This document shows positions 30,248 through 39,007 of a stretch of DNA of 53,821 bases, piece after piece; positions within the stretch are counted from its first letter, which is position 1; each line of letters opens with the position of its first letter. The notes below the pieces were generated by a model, which saw nothing but the letters and a program-made list of their open reading frames with translations, searched no databases and was not told the origin of the DNA. Made by a program: the position numbers and the translations under genes. This DNA comes from a virus, in the IMG/VR virus record IMGVR_UViG_3300038713_000166, positions 1-53,821 of that record; one strand, 5' to 3'.

Positions 30248-33200
30248 ATGCCAGTTTTTCAAATAGAAAACCCTTTTACAAAAAAAATAGAGCAAGTTGA
30301 ACTTGATACTGACAATCCTACTGATGAACAATTGGACGAGGTTATGTCTTTTTTTCAAGAGGAGTCTGGTTTTGACGATAAAGTTGCAGAAATAGATTTT
30401 GGTTCAGCGTCATTAGAAGAAATACAAGAATATAGAAAAAAACTTATTGCCTCTGGTATTGATCCAAAAACTGGTGAAAAAATTTCAGAAGAAGATTTTA
30501 TAGCTGAGTACAAAGAACCCGATGTTGATTATACTACTGGTCTAGATTCTGTTGGTGATTTCTCAAGATTTCAATTTGGTCGCATGGACACAGATGCAGA
30601 AAAAGCAGGATACCTACAAACTGTAGTAGGTGAAGATGGTTTTAGAACAGATGCATTAGGAAGATTTATTCTAACTAAGCAGGGTAGAAATAAACTTGGA
30701 CTTGGTGAGGGTAAAGAACTTGCTATTGATGAGGAAGGTTTCTCTTTTAGTGATGTAAAAGATTTTGCGGGTGCAACAGCACTTCCAATAGTAACTAGTA
30801 TTGGCACAAGTATAGCTGCCTCTGGTGTTGGATTTATACCAGGCATGTTACTTGTTGGTGGAGCAGCAGCTTTTGGTAAAGCTTTAGATGAAGGAATAGA
30901 ATACGCAGAAGGATTACAAAAACAAAGCTTTACTGAAGTTGCTAGAGATTCTGCAATGGAGGGTGTGTTTGGTTTAGTTGGTGAAGGTTTAGGTCGTGGT
31001 ATAAGTAAAATATTTGGTAGATTAATTAAAGGTCCTGGTGGCGAAGCGAACGAGGCTTTAAGAAAACAAGCAAGAGAGTTAATTGACAAAAATTATAGAC
31101 CAACAGTTGCAGGAGCTACTAGTGATTCTTTTCGACCAATTCTAAATAGATTGCAAGCAGTGTATGAAGGAATCTTTCCTAACGAGAAAGCTGCTTTAGA
31201 CAATCTTAATATTGTCATGGATGATTTAAGTAAATTAGGTGTTGGTCAAAGAACTCAAGTAGATAAATTAAACCAAGTTGTCAGACAAGATATTAAAAAC
31301 TTTTATGAAGAGGGATCTAGAGCACTTGAGACTGCACAAAAAAAATTTAACACAGAGATAACAAAAAACATTGATGATGTAATTAAAAATTTAAGAAGTG
31401 ACAAAGAGATACCCGCTAGTTTAGATCAGATGATAAAAGCTAGTAAAAAAGTTTTTGATGAAGATATGGATAGGTTATATGGTGAAGTTAATAAAAATTT
31501 AGCAGATGCAAGAATAATTGATACCCGTGGGATAAAATCTGCTTTACAAGAATTAGCTAGAGATCCCGCTGCTGATCCAATGGCTTCTAAATTAGCAAGA
31601 TCGATTACTGCTTTAAGAGATTTATCGGATGTGCAAACAATATCAAGAATCAGAACTGCACTACTTGATGCTTCTAGAAATTCAGAATTAATTGGTGGCG
31701 CAAGTAAAACTGCATTACAAGGTCTTAAAGATTCAGTTGAAGATGCAATGAAATCTGCCTTGAGTAAACTAGTGGTGCTTAATCAAAAGACACAAACAGT
31801 CCCAGGATTTAAACTCCAACCAAAAGCAGATGTTGATGCAGTTGAAGCTTTAGGTTTACTTAGAAGAGTCAATAACTTGTATGCTGAGGGTATGAAAAGA
31901 TTTGATAATATTGTTGTTGAAGATATTTTAAAACAAGCAAAAAATGGAAGAATTAACACTACTTTTGTTTTAGACAATATAATTACTCCTGATAATCCAG
32001 AAGGATTAACACAACTTCTTAAAGCTATACGAGGCATGCCAAGTGAAAAAGTTTTAGGAGCAAGAACTGGCATATTAGATTTAAATGAAGGTAGACGTGC
32101 AATACAACGAAGACAGATTTCTGGCCGTTCAATACCAGACGTTCAAAGAAGAATAGCTAATGTTGATCCAAGAGCTAGTAGTAGAAAAGCTTTAGAGACA
32201 GAGATTAGAAGAATAGAGGCTGAACAAGCAGAATTAAATACCATTAGAGGCTCTGGTGCAGAGATGGCTGATCAAGTAAGACAGTCTTTAGCCAAACAGT
32301 ATCTTGAGCGTATTGCTGAAAAGTCTCTGATTGTAAACAAAGAAACTGGTCAACGTGTAATAGATCCAGTTAAATTTAGTTCATCGATTGATGAACAAGG
32401 AACAACTATTAAAAAACTTTTTGAAAAAGAATTAAAAGACTTGAACGAAGTTCTTTTTGTTATGAGAAGAGGGGGAGCAGATTTTGCTCCAGAAACATTA
32501 GCTGCTTTGAAACAACAACCATTAGGTCGTGGCTTACTTAGAATGAGACAAATACAAGAAGCCGCAAAGGCACGTAGAGCAGATGATGTATTACGAACTC
32601 TTGAGAGAACAAGTAATCCAGATGTTATAGCTGACAAAATATTTAGAGACGTATCTTCTATTAGACGTGCGAAAAGAATACTAAAAGGTAAAGTACAAAC
32701 CATAGGTGGTCGACAAGTTAGCACTTTTGAAGCAGTACAAGATGCTGCAATGGGTAAAATACTTAAACAAATAGGTGCGACAGTTGATGATCAAGGTGTG
32801 GTTAAAATGACCGATGACTTTGTAGATGCATTTAGAACTGGACGATTAGGTCCTAAATTACAAAAGGTAATTAGAGATAATTATGGAAGAGAGACCATTG
32901 ACGAGATGTTAGGCAAAGGCACGTATGATGGACTTGATGCCTTAGCAGAACAAATGATTAAAGTATCTAATGCAAGCATTACTGGTAAAGGTGGACTTGC
33001 TGCACCACAAATCGCTTTAGCTTTATCATCTGTTGCGTTTATCATGAATCCTCTTGCGACTGCTACAACTGCTGCAGGTTATGCTATTATGTCAAAAGCA
33101 CTACGTAATCCGACAGTTCTTAAAATGATGATGGCAAGTCGAAAACCTAATACTGTAAAACAATTTTTAGAGGGTAAGTTTAAATCTAACGATCCTATAG

Positions 33201-33469
33201 CTCAAGGTTTTCAAACCATGTTGGCGTTAACTTCTGCAGCAACAGTTAGATCAACACAGATGAGTGTACAGCAAACAGAAGAAGAGGCTAGACCTTTGTT
33301 AAATTTACAAAGGCAAAAACTTGAGCCACAAGTTAACAGAGCATTAACTAACGTACAAAATATTAATATACCGAATATTAACCCACCCGCTAGTGTGGGA
33401 TCTACAGGTGGTGTCAATCCAATATTGGTACCGAACCCCGTAACTAGAGCAACAGTAGGAAGTCAATGA
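30248..33469 (+). CDS. Very large internal virion protein
   Basis: The 1073-residue protein starts with a short domain around PFTKKIEQVELDTDNPTDEQLDEVM, has a hydrophobic Gly/Ala-rich segment at about 175-215 (TSIGTSIAASGVGFIPGMLL), a long helical body, and a second hydrophobic stretch at about 915-950. Two membrane-competent segments in a huge helical protein suit an ejection protein that spans the cell envelope. Located between other internal proteins and lysozyme. Confidence 0.6.
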   Translation: MPVFQIENPFTKKIEQVELDTDNPTDEQLDEVMSFFQEESGFDDKVAEIDFGSASLEEIQEYRKKLIASGIDPKTGEKISEEDFIAEYKEPDVDYTTGLDSVGDFSRFQFGRMDTDAEKAGYLQTVVGEDGFRTDALGRFILTKQGRNKLGLGEGKELAIDEEGFSFSDVKDFAGATALPIVTSIGTSIAASGVGFIPGMLLVGGAAAFGKALDEGIEYAEGLQKQSFTEVARDSAMEGVFGLVGEGLGRGISKIFGRLIKGPGGEANEALRKQARELIDKNYRPTVAGATSDSFRPILNRLQAVYEGIFPNEKAALDNLNIVMDDLSKLGVGQRTQVDKLNQVVRQDIKNFYEEGSRALETAQKKFNTEITKNIDDVIKNLRSDKEIPASLDQMIKASKKVFDEDMDRLYGEVNKNLADARIIDTRGIKSALQELARDPAADPMASKLARSITALRDLSDVQTISRIRTALLDASRNSELIGGASKTALQGLKDSVEDAMKSALSKLVVLNQKTQTVPGFKLQPKADVDAVEALGLLRRVNNLYAEGMKRFDNIVVEDILKQAKNGRINTTFVLDNIITPDNPEGLTQLLKAIRGMPSEKVLGARTGILDLNEGRRAIQRRQISGRSIPDVQRRIANVDPRASSRKALETEIRRIEAEQAELNTIRGSGAEMADQVRQSLAKQYLERIAEKSLIVNKETGQRVIDPVKFSSSIDEQGTTIKKLFEKELKDLNEVLFVMRRGGADFAPETLAALKQQPLGRGLLRMRQIQEAAKARRADDVLRTLERTSNPDVIADKIFRDVSSIRRAKRILKGKVQTIGGRQVSTFEAVQDAAMGKILKQIGATVDDQGVVKMTDDFVDAFRTGRLGPKLQKVIRDNYGRETIDEMLGKGTYDGLDALAEQMIKVSNASITGKGGLAAPQIALALSSVAFIMNPLATATTAAGYAIMSKALRNPTVLKMMMASRKPNTVKQFLEGKFKSNDPIAQGFQTMLALTSAATVRSTQMSVQQTEEEARPLLNLQRQKLEPQVNRALTNVQNINIPNINPPASVGSTGGVNPILVPNPVTRATVGSQ

Positions 33470-33912
33470 ACATAGAACAACTTAGAGAAGAACTAAAAAG
33501 AGATGAGGGATGTGTTAACGCCATATATCTTGATCATTTAAATTTACCCACGATTGGTATAGGACATCTTGTCACTGAGTGGGATGAAGAACATGGTAAG
33601 CCAGTTGGCACACCAGTATCAGAAGAACGTGTTAATGAATTGTTTGATAAGGATATACAAGTGACGTTAGACGAGTGTACAGTCCTTTATGATAATTTTT
33701 ATACTTTACCAGAAGAAGCACAATTAATTATAGCCAATATGATGTTTAATCTTGGACGGCCTCGTTTATCTAAATTTGTGCGTATGCGTGAGAATGTGAA
33801 CAAAGGCGATTGGAAAGCCGCTGCATCTGAGATGAAAAATTCCAAATGGTATAATCAAGTAACTAAACGAGCACAGAGATTAGTTGATCGTATGGAAAAC
33901 ATATCTACCTAA
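33466..33912 (+). CDS. Endolysin, T4-type lysozyme (GH24)
   Basis: This 148-residue muramidase shows the catalytic triad spacing E-8-D-5-T: Glu14 in KRDEG, Asp23 and Thr29 in LPTIGIGH. NMMFNLG (about 93-99) and the C-terminal WYNQVTKRAQRL follow the T4 lysozyme pattern. No signal peptide is evident, so release needs a holin, for which 9355-9750 is the candidate. It ends the late operon; its stop overlaps the end of the opposite-strand polymerase gene by 4 bases. Confidence 0.9.
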   Translation: MNIEQLREELKRDEGCVNAIYLDHLNLPTIGIGHLVTEWDEEHGKPVGTPVSEERVNELFDKDIQVTLDECTVLYDNFYTLPEEAQLIIANMMFNLGRPRLSKFVRMRENVNKGDWKAAASEMKNSKWYNQVTKRAQRLVDRMENIST

Positions 33913-35798
33913 CCAACCTCGCCCCAATCATCACCTAATTCTTGGTCAACCTTACTTGGAACATTTAATTCAAGACCTTGTTCCATGATCTCTGTAATTT
34001 TATCTGCTTGTTCTTGTGAACTTATACTAAAGCAAAGTTCGTCATGCACTGTGAGCAAAGGCACTAAACCTTCGTTGTAACAATCAACCATGGCTTTCTT
34101 TGTTTGATCTGCTGCACTGCCTTGTATCAATCTATTTAATGCCTTATATGTGAAGGCTCGTCTTATACCTGGGCCATATTTCTTTTCAGCTTCTTCAAAC
34201 TTCAAGGGTTGATTATAACCAAATGTCTTTGGCTCCCACATATCAAACCTACATGATCTGCCCAATACAGTTCGTACCCTACCCATCTTTTGTGCACGTG
34301 ACATCACTTGGTCTGCAAGTTGTTTAACAAACGGAACTTTACGATGATAGGTGTCTAATAATTCATTAGCCTCTTCTAGTTTAATATCTAAAGTGTTGGC
34401 AAGTTTTTGTTTGCCCATACCATACATGATACCAAGATTAACTGTCTTAGCCTCTTTTCTAGATATGTTTGCCATATCTGCAACCATCTGATGAAAGTCA
34501 ATATCATCTTGTTGATACTGTTCAATGATATTATCCACAGTAGGATTACCTTTGTTTACGACTCCACAATAGTGAACCAATAACCTTGGCTCTTGGCTAC
34601 TATAATCAAAGCTACCCCACTTCTCGCCTTCCTCGGGTATAAACAGACCTCGAATCATTTTTTTAATCTCTGGATCTCTTGATGGTATTTGCTGAAGATT
34701 AGGGTTAGAAGAACTGAATCTACCCGTAACTGTACCACCATCATCGTTACGAAGTTGATGCAACTCACAATGTATTCGACCTTTGTAGCTATGTTTTAAT
34801 ATACTATCGATAAATGTATTGTGCGCCTTGTCTAATTCACGAAGTCTTAATACCTTAGCTGCTATAGGGTGTGGACAGTTTTGTAACCAAGCTTTTGTAA
34901 AGGATGCTTGTTTACTTACACCCGTTTCATCGTAATGAATATTATGATAATCAAATACTTTAGCTACACTTGTTGCTACCCATGGTTCTACATCTATGTT
35001 GGTATCATCTTTTATTTCTTTAAGTATTTGTTTCTTCATCGTGAGTAATTTAGTTTTAGTTTGTTCTGCCTTATCTAAATCTACTCTTACACCCTTACTT
35101 CTCATCTCAAACACACAAGGTATTAGACTTGTTTCTAATTTAAATATACTTGATAGCTCTTCTTTATTTATCAGTGGTTCAAAGTGATTCCATAATCTAA
35201 GAGTCAAAGCTGCATCTTGCTCTGCATAGGTCCCTACAAATTGTGAAGGCAGTTTCCATAATTCTTTCTTTGGATCTAATCCAAAGTCCTTAGCTGCTGA
35301 CTTTAGTACCTTTTCATCCTTGCGCTCGCCAAGGTAATCACGACCCAAGGCATTAAGTGCAAAACTAAATCTGTTTTCATTAATAAGTGGAGCAGCAATC
35401 ATCGTATCAATAATCTTGCCCTTTACATCTACGTTTGCCCACTTCAGCCACCCTGCATCATACATCGCATTGTGCATAATCTTGGGTATGTGTGGTGTAT
35501 CCATTTGTTTTTTTAGCCAAGTAAAGACTTTTTTTTCTGGTATATTACCACCACCTTGGTGCCGAAAGGGATAATATCCCACAAAATCCCCCGCTGCAAC
35601 AGCTATTCCCACGATAAACCCATCATTACGTGTCCATCCTGGACCAAGTTCCATTAAGTTTGGATCACATGTTTCTAAATCGATGGCTATGTATTTAGAA
35701 TTAGTAAGGTCTGGAAAAGATTGAGGCACTGTCCATTCTTTTTCTAACGTATTCATCTCCATACGTTCTAAGAAACTTATTGTGTTTTTATCTTTCAT
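33909..35798 (-). CDS. DNA polymerase family A with 3'-5' exonuclease
   Basis: The 629-residue replicative polymerase has an exonuclease domain (YIAIDLETCDPN near residue 40, with further Asp in IIDTMIAAPL and YAEQDAALTLRL), and palm/fingers motifs: motif A SFDYSSQEPRLL, motif B SRKEAKTVNLGIMYG, and motif C LTVHDELCFS near the C-terminus. Motif A has Ser-Gln-Glu-Pro rather than the usual Gln-Ile-Glu-Leu. ATG 35798 overlaps the stop of the upstream gene (TAATG). It is the last gene of the minus-strand replication operon. Confidence 0.95.
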   Translation of the reverse strand: MKDKNTISFLERMEMNTLEKEWTVPQSFPDLTNSKYIAIDLETCDPNLMELGPGWTRNDGFIVGIAVAAGDFVGYYPFRHQGGGNIPEKKVFTWLKKQMDTPHIPKIMHNAMYDAGWLKWANVDVKGKIIDTMIAAPLINENRFSFALNALGRDYLGERKDEKVLKSAAKDFGLDPKKELWKLPSQFVGTYAEQDAALTLRLWNHFEPLINKEELSSIFKLETSLIPCVFEMRSKGVRVDLDKAEQTKTKLLTMKKQILKEIKDDTNIDVEPWVATSVAKVFDYHNIHYDETGVSKQASFTKAWLQNCPHPIAAKVLRLRELDKAHNTFIDSILKHSYKGRIHCELHQLRNDDGGTVTGRFSSSNPNLQQIPSRDPEIKKMIRGLFIPEEGEKWGSFDYSSQEPRLLVHYCGVVNKGNPTVDNIIEQYQQDDIDFHQMVADMANISRKEAKTVNLGIMYGMGKQKLANTLDIKLEEANELLDTYHRKVPFVKQLADQVMSRAQKMGRVRTVLGRSCRFDMWEPKTFGYNQPLKFEEAEKKYGPGIRRAFTYKALNRLIQGSAADQTKKAMVDCYNEGLVPLLTVHDELCFSISSQEQADKITEIMEQGLELNVPSKVDQELGDDWGEVG

Positions 35799-36631
35799 TA
35801 CATACCACACATACCATCACACTCATCTAAGAATGATAGTTGCCCTTTCTCTTCAATTGTTTGTAAGTCAGCTTGATCTAATGGCTTTAAGGATCTGTGC
35901 ACAAATTGCTCACGTCCTTTATCTGTGCCAGTAGTTCTTATCTTTTTATTCACGGCCACCGCATCTTTCCAACCTTTAGGATCGTTGTCTCTTAAGTGTC
36001 TCCATTCATTATTGTTTTTGTATGGACAAAATGTACAAGCAGATCGTGGTAGATATTTTTCTGGATAATGTTTAGCAAACCAATTCTGACAATCATATCG
36101 TTTCATTCCTAGTTCTAACAGTGGCCATCGATTATATAACCATTTGTCTCTAGATTCTTTTACACGTTGTAGCTCGTCTTGACTTATACCTATCCATTGT
36201 TCAAGTATAACTCCTGGTTTAACTTTGTGATTCTTCTTTACACCAAGTAATTCTCTAAACTTTTTCTGTATCGGTTCTATCTTAAACTGTGTTGTACATT
36301 GTCTACGACCAAAACCATCTTTGACATGAAAAGGAACTACACAATAATCTCTGTTTGTGCCTCTAATATTTATACCTTCAGTTATACTTTTACGTAAGTC
36401 TCCTGCAGTTGTTTGGTGTATTGGGTAAGATAGTTGTGTAGATAGCCACTCAAGATGTGTGTAAACCTCATCGGGTTCTGCTTGTGTATCAGCAAATACT
36501 GCACAGTCTGGCTTAGGTGTTATCTCTCCTCGTTCTGCCATCAATGCCATGACAGAAGATTGCACACCTGCTCCTAAGCTTATGACCCTCATTGTTGGAT
36601 TAGGGTGTGGTTTGAAATAACTATTTATCAT
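35798..36631 (-). CDS. PAPS-reductase-like ATP pyrophosphatase
   Basis: The 277-residue protein carries an ATP-pyrophosphatase loop, SLGAGVQSSVMALM, near residue 20, then DCAVFADTQAEPDEVYTHL and a C-terminal Cys cluster (SACTFCPYKNNNEWRHL). It belongs to the PAPS-reductase/N-type ATP pyrophosphatase family frequent in phages, whose substrates there are mostly unknown; adenylation or sulfur chemistry on nucleotides is possible. I take ATG 36631, inside the end of the upstream gene, because it has GAAGAGA upstream; a longer in-frame start exists at 36664. Confidence 0.7.
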   Translation of the reverse strand: MINSYFKPHPNPTMRVISLGAGVQSSVMALMAERGEITPKPDCAVFADTQAEPDEVYTHLEWLSTQLSYPIHQTTAGDLRKSITEGINIRGTNRDYCVVPFHVKDGFGRRQCTTQFKIEPIQKKFRELLGVKKNHKVKPGVILEQWIGISQDELQRVKESRDKWLYNRWPLLELGMKRYDCQNWFAKHYPEKYLPRSACTFCPYKNNNEWRHLRDNDPKGWKDAVAVNKKIRTTGTDKGREQFVHRSLKPLDQADLQTIEEKGQLSFLDECDGMCGM

Positions 36632-36887
36632 CTTTCTCTTCTGCTCCAAGTGCGCCATATCCACAGATATCGACCCACGAATCTGTATGATGAGGTGTTT
36701 TCACTAAACGTGAAATCTTCAATGCCAATAAACAAAGATACACCATTCTTACAGAAACTTTAATACCTAATATTGCTGACCACATAGTAGCAACTCTTTC
36801 ATGATTTTCATAGGCATCCCCATAATCCCTTGCTCTATCGCCCGTGATAAGTTGCCCTGCTTTAGCTAGTACGTTTTCTCTCTTCAT
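36621..36887 (-). CDS. DUF6378-like protein
   Basis: This 88-residue protein contains KAGQLITGDRARDYGDAYENHERVATMWSAIL and LLALKISRLVKTPHHTDSWVDICGYGALG, which matches the small phage family DUF6378. It resembles nucleotide-pyrophosphohydrolase-like helical proteins in pattern, but no activity is established. Overlaps its neighbours by a few bases. Confidence 0.7.
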   Translation of the reverse strand: MKRENVLAKAGQLITGDRARDYGDAYENHERVATMWSAILGIKVSVRMVYLCLLALKISRLVKTPHHTDSWVDICGYGALGAEEKDDK

Positions 36888-37258
36888 TTTTGTTCCTCAT
36901 CTTTCACGGGGATTACTTTCATTTTGCTAGATTCAAAGTCAAATGTGTACTTTACACAAGGAATGTCTTCATCTGGTTCAATTTCACCTTCATAAACTTC
37001 ATCTGTTTCTATAAGATGAATAACTTTTTCTATCATCCTAGCCATCTCTTGATATTTAATTAATTTATCTAAAAGTTCATTATTAAGAGAATTTCTTTTG
37101 ACTCTTAATTGATTTTCTACAAGAGCCACCTGCGCTAAACGTTGTCTCAAAACCTTAACAGCAACAGCTTCATGATCAGGATTTATGTCTTGAAACAAAA
37201 GATAGTTCAAACGAGGGTCTTCTCTTATGGCTTTATTTATTTGATCTTCAATGCTCAT
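36884..37258 (-). CDS. Coiled-coil hypothetical protein
   Basis: The 124-residue protein has a helical N-terminal 85 residues (VLRQRLAQVALVENQLRVKR...) and an acidic C-terminal tail (about 90-124). ATG overlaps the stop of the helicase gene (ATGA). It may be a replication accessory factor, judging only by location. Confidence 0.5.
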   Translation of the reverse strand: MSIEDQINKAIREDPRLNYLLFQDINPDHEAVAVKVLRQRLAQVALVENQLRVKRNSLNNELLDKLIKYQEMARMIEKVIHLIETDEVYEGEIEPDEDIPCVKYTFDFESSKMKVIPVKDEEQK

Positions 37259-38772
37259 ATTCTATACCTATACTTTCCAAATGAATCTACTATGTGTAAG
37301 TTATGCTTTGCTCTAGTAACCCCCGTATAAAACACACGATGTTCATCATCTTGATTAGGTGCATTGACTGCAGGATAGCATGACTCAGATAATAATATTA
37401 CATTGTCATCCTCTCCGCCTTTCATCTGATGTATTGTCGATAGTTTAATACGAGGCTTATTTAGATCCTCTCCCCTTCGTAATATGGCTGCCCTATATGT
37501 CTGATCATCCTCTGACATGTTTATAACATCTTCAGATCTCATAGACTTAGGCGCAACCAATCCATGATTAGCCACAAGTTCGTTATATGTTAAACTGCTT
37601 TGTGGATCTAAATAATCTAATGTTTTAGCTGATCCTCTTTTGACCACTTGATTCTTGCCTTGCTTTGGTACAAACCCATAGAACTGCTTGATCATATCTA
37701 AAGCTATAGGTTTATCCTCACGTAAATTTTCCCACAGTTTAATGAACTGTGTGTACTGATTATCAAATGACACTTGACCAAATCGCTCATATAAATATCC
37801 ATTGTCACGTAAATTTGTTTCTATCTTACTAACAATCTTGTTAGTTCTGGCCATAATAGTCCATGACCCTTCGTCTATATCTACATCATACCAATTCATA
37901 TGGTAGTCCACTAATCCTTCACGTGTTGTTGGATTCCATTCTTTTTTCTGTCTTACATCAATTCTTTTTACAATTTTATCTGCAATGCTATGCACAGACA
38001 TTGGAACTCTATAGCTCTGATCCAAGATCCTTATGTTAGAACATGAGTTCATAAAATTTTTCACATCAACACCATTCCATGCATGTATAGCTTGATCATC
38101 ATCTCCTGCATACCACACACGTTTGGCTGATTGTTTAAGTACATCAATCATTGACCATTGGAGCTTTGTTAAATCTTGCGCCTCATCAACTATCAACACA
38201 TCAATCGATGGCGCAGTTCCTTGATACACAAAGTCTTGTATCATGTCTGTAAAGTCTCGCTTGTCATATTCTTTTTTGTATTCTTTGTATACCTTGTTTA
38301 CTTTTTTCAAAAAAGAATAGCTAAGTTGATAATCGCCATTGTCATTGTACTCATCATCCAAGGACACTTCTCTCATGGCTGCTCTACCAATAAGTTCAAG
38401 ATATTGATTACCTTTATTAAAAGATTGCAGAAGCACACCATCACTATTAGATCTTGCAGTATTACCATCAAATATAACTCCAAGTTCCTCGCCCAACTTA
38501 GTAAAGTCTGCACGAGTTAACATGTTAGAATCATTAAGACCTAGCCAATGATAGCCAGTTGAATGTAGAGTCTTGAACCACGGAACATCTTTGAGTGATA
38601 GTTTAGTTTGTTCAGATATACGATCTTTGGCCTCTTCTATAGATTTTTTAGAAAAGGACACAAATGCAATCTTATCTGGCGGTGTGCCTCTGCCTAACTC
38701 TTCTTTAACTATATCAATCAAAGTATATGTCTTACCACATCCTGGTGGTCCGAATATCAGTTCTTCATCCAT
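37255..38772 (-). CDS. SF1 DNA helicase (UvrD/Rep-like)
   Basis: The 505-residue protein has Walker A GPPGCGKTYTLI near the N-terminus, motif Ia VSFSKKSIEEA, Walker B VDEAQDLTKLQW, motif III WYAGDDDQAIHAWNG, motif IV LDQSYRVPMSVH, motif V IHQMKGGEDDNVIL and motif VI VFYTGVTRAKHNLHIV. All motifs of UvrD-type SF1 helicases are present, although it is shorter than UvrD (~720 residues) and lacks much of the 2B domain. ATG 38772 puts Walker A close to the N-terminus; 38817 is a longer alternative running into the AlpA-like gene. Confidence 0.9.
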   Translation of the reverse strand: MDEELIFGPPGCGKTYTLIDIVKEELGRGTPPDKIAFVSFSKKSIEEAKDRISEQTKLSLKDVPWFKTLHSTGYHWLGLNDSNMLTRADFTKLGEELGVIFDGNTARSNSDGVLLQSFNKGNQYLELIGRAAMREVSLDDEYNDNGDYQLSYSFLKKVNKVYKEYKKEYDKRDFTDMIQDFVYQGTAPSIDVLIVDEAQDLTKLQWSMIDVLKQSAKRVWYAGDDDQAIHAWNGVDVKNFMNSCSNIRILDQSYRVPMSVHSIADKIVKRIDVRQKKEWNPTTREGLVDYHMNWYDVDIDEGSWTIMARTNKIVSKIETNLRDNGYLYERFGQVSFDNQYTQFIKLWENLREDKPIALDMIKQFYGFVPKQGKNQVVKRGSAKTLDYLDPQSSLTYNELVANHGLVAPKSMRSEDVINMSEDDQTYRAAILRRGEDLNKPRIKLSTIHQMKGGEDDNVILLSESCYPAVNAPNQDDEHRVFYTGVTRAKHNLHIVDSFGKYRYRI

Positions 38773-39007
38773 TAGACTTTTCTCTTGGTCTTTTCTCCAA
38801 CCACTCTTGAACTTCACTTTCTATCCATCTAGATGTTCCGTTCTTTTCGGGTAGACCAAGCATCACGGGTTTAGGGAACATACCCTTTTGTACCCAAAGA
38901 TATAATGTTGACTTAGATATCTTAAGCCAAGAACACACCTCTGGTCCCGTTAGGAATGTAGTACTCCTATCCATTTGTTTTTCATTAGAATGGGATTTCG
39001 TCATCAT
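38765..39007 (-). CDS. AlpA/excisionase-like helix-turn-helix regulator
   Basis: The 80-residue product contains LTGPEVCSWLKISKSTLYLWVQKGMFPKPVMLG and WIESEVQEWLEKR, the classic AlpA (MerR-like winged helix) layout. The start at 39007 is supported by AAGGAG overlapping the end of the primase gene. With no integrase visible, it is more likely a transcription regulator of the replication operon than an excisionase. Confidence 0.85.
   Translation of the reverse strand: MMTKSHSNEKQMDRSTTFLTGPEVCSWLKISKSTLYLWVQKGMFPKPVMLGLPEKNGTSRWIESEVQEWLEKRPREKSNG

Noticed and set aside
30571-31089. Minus-strand 172-codon frame opposite the 1073-residue gene
   Set aside because: Pro/Ser-rich antisense translation of a Gly/Ala-rich membrane segment; no start signals.
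38765-39007. Temperate lifestyle inferred from the AlpA/excisionase-like gene
   Set aside because: No integrase, attachment-site repeat or clear lysogeny repressor module is visible; the XRE gene lies beside a methyltransferase instead.
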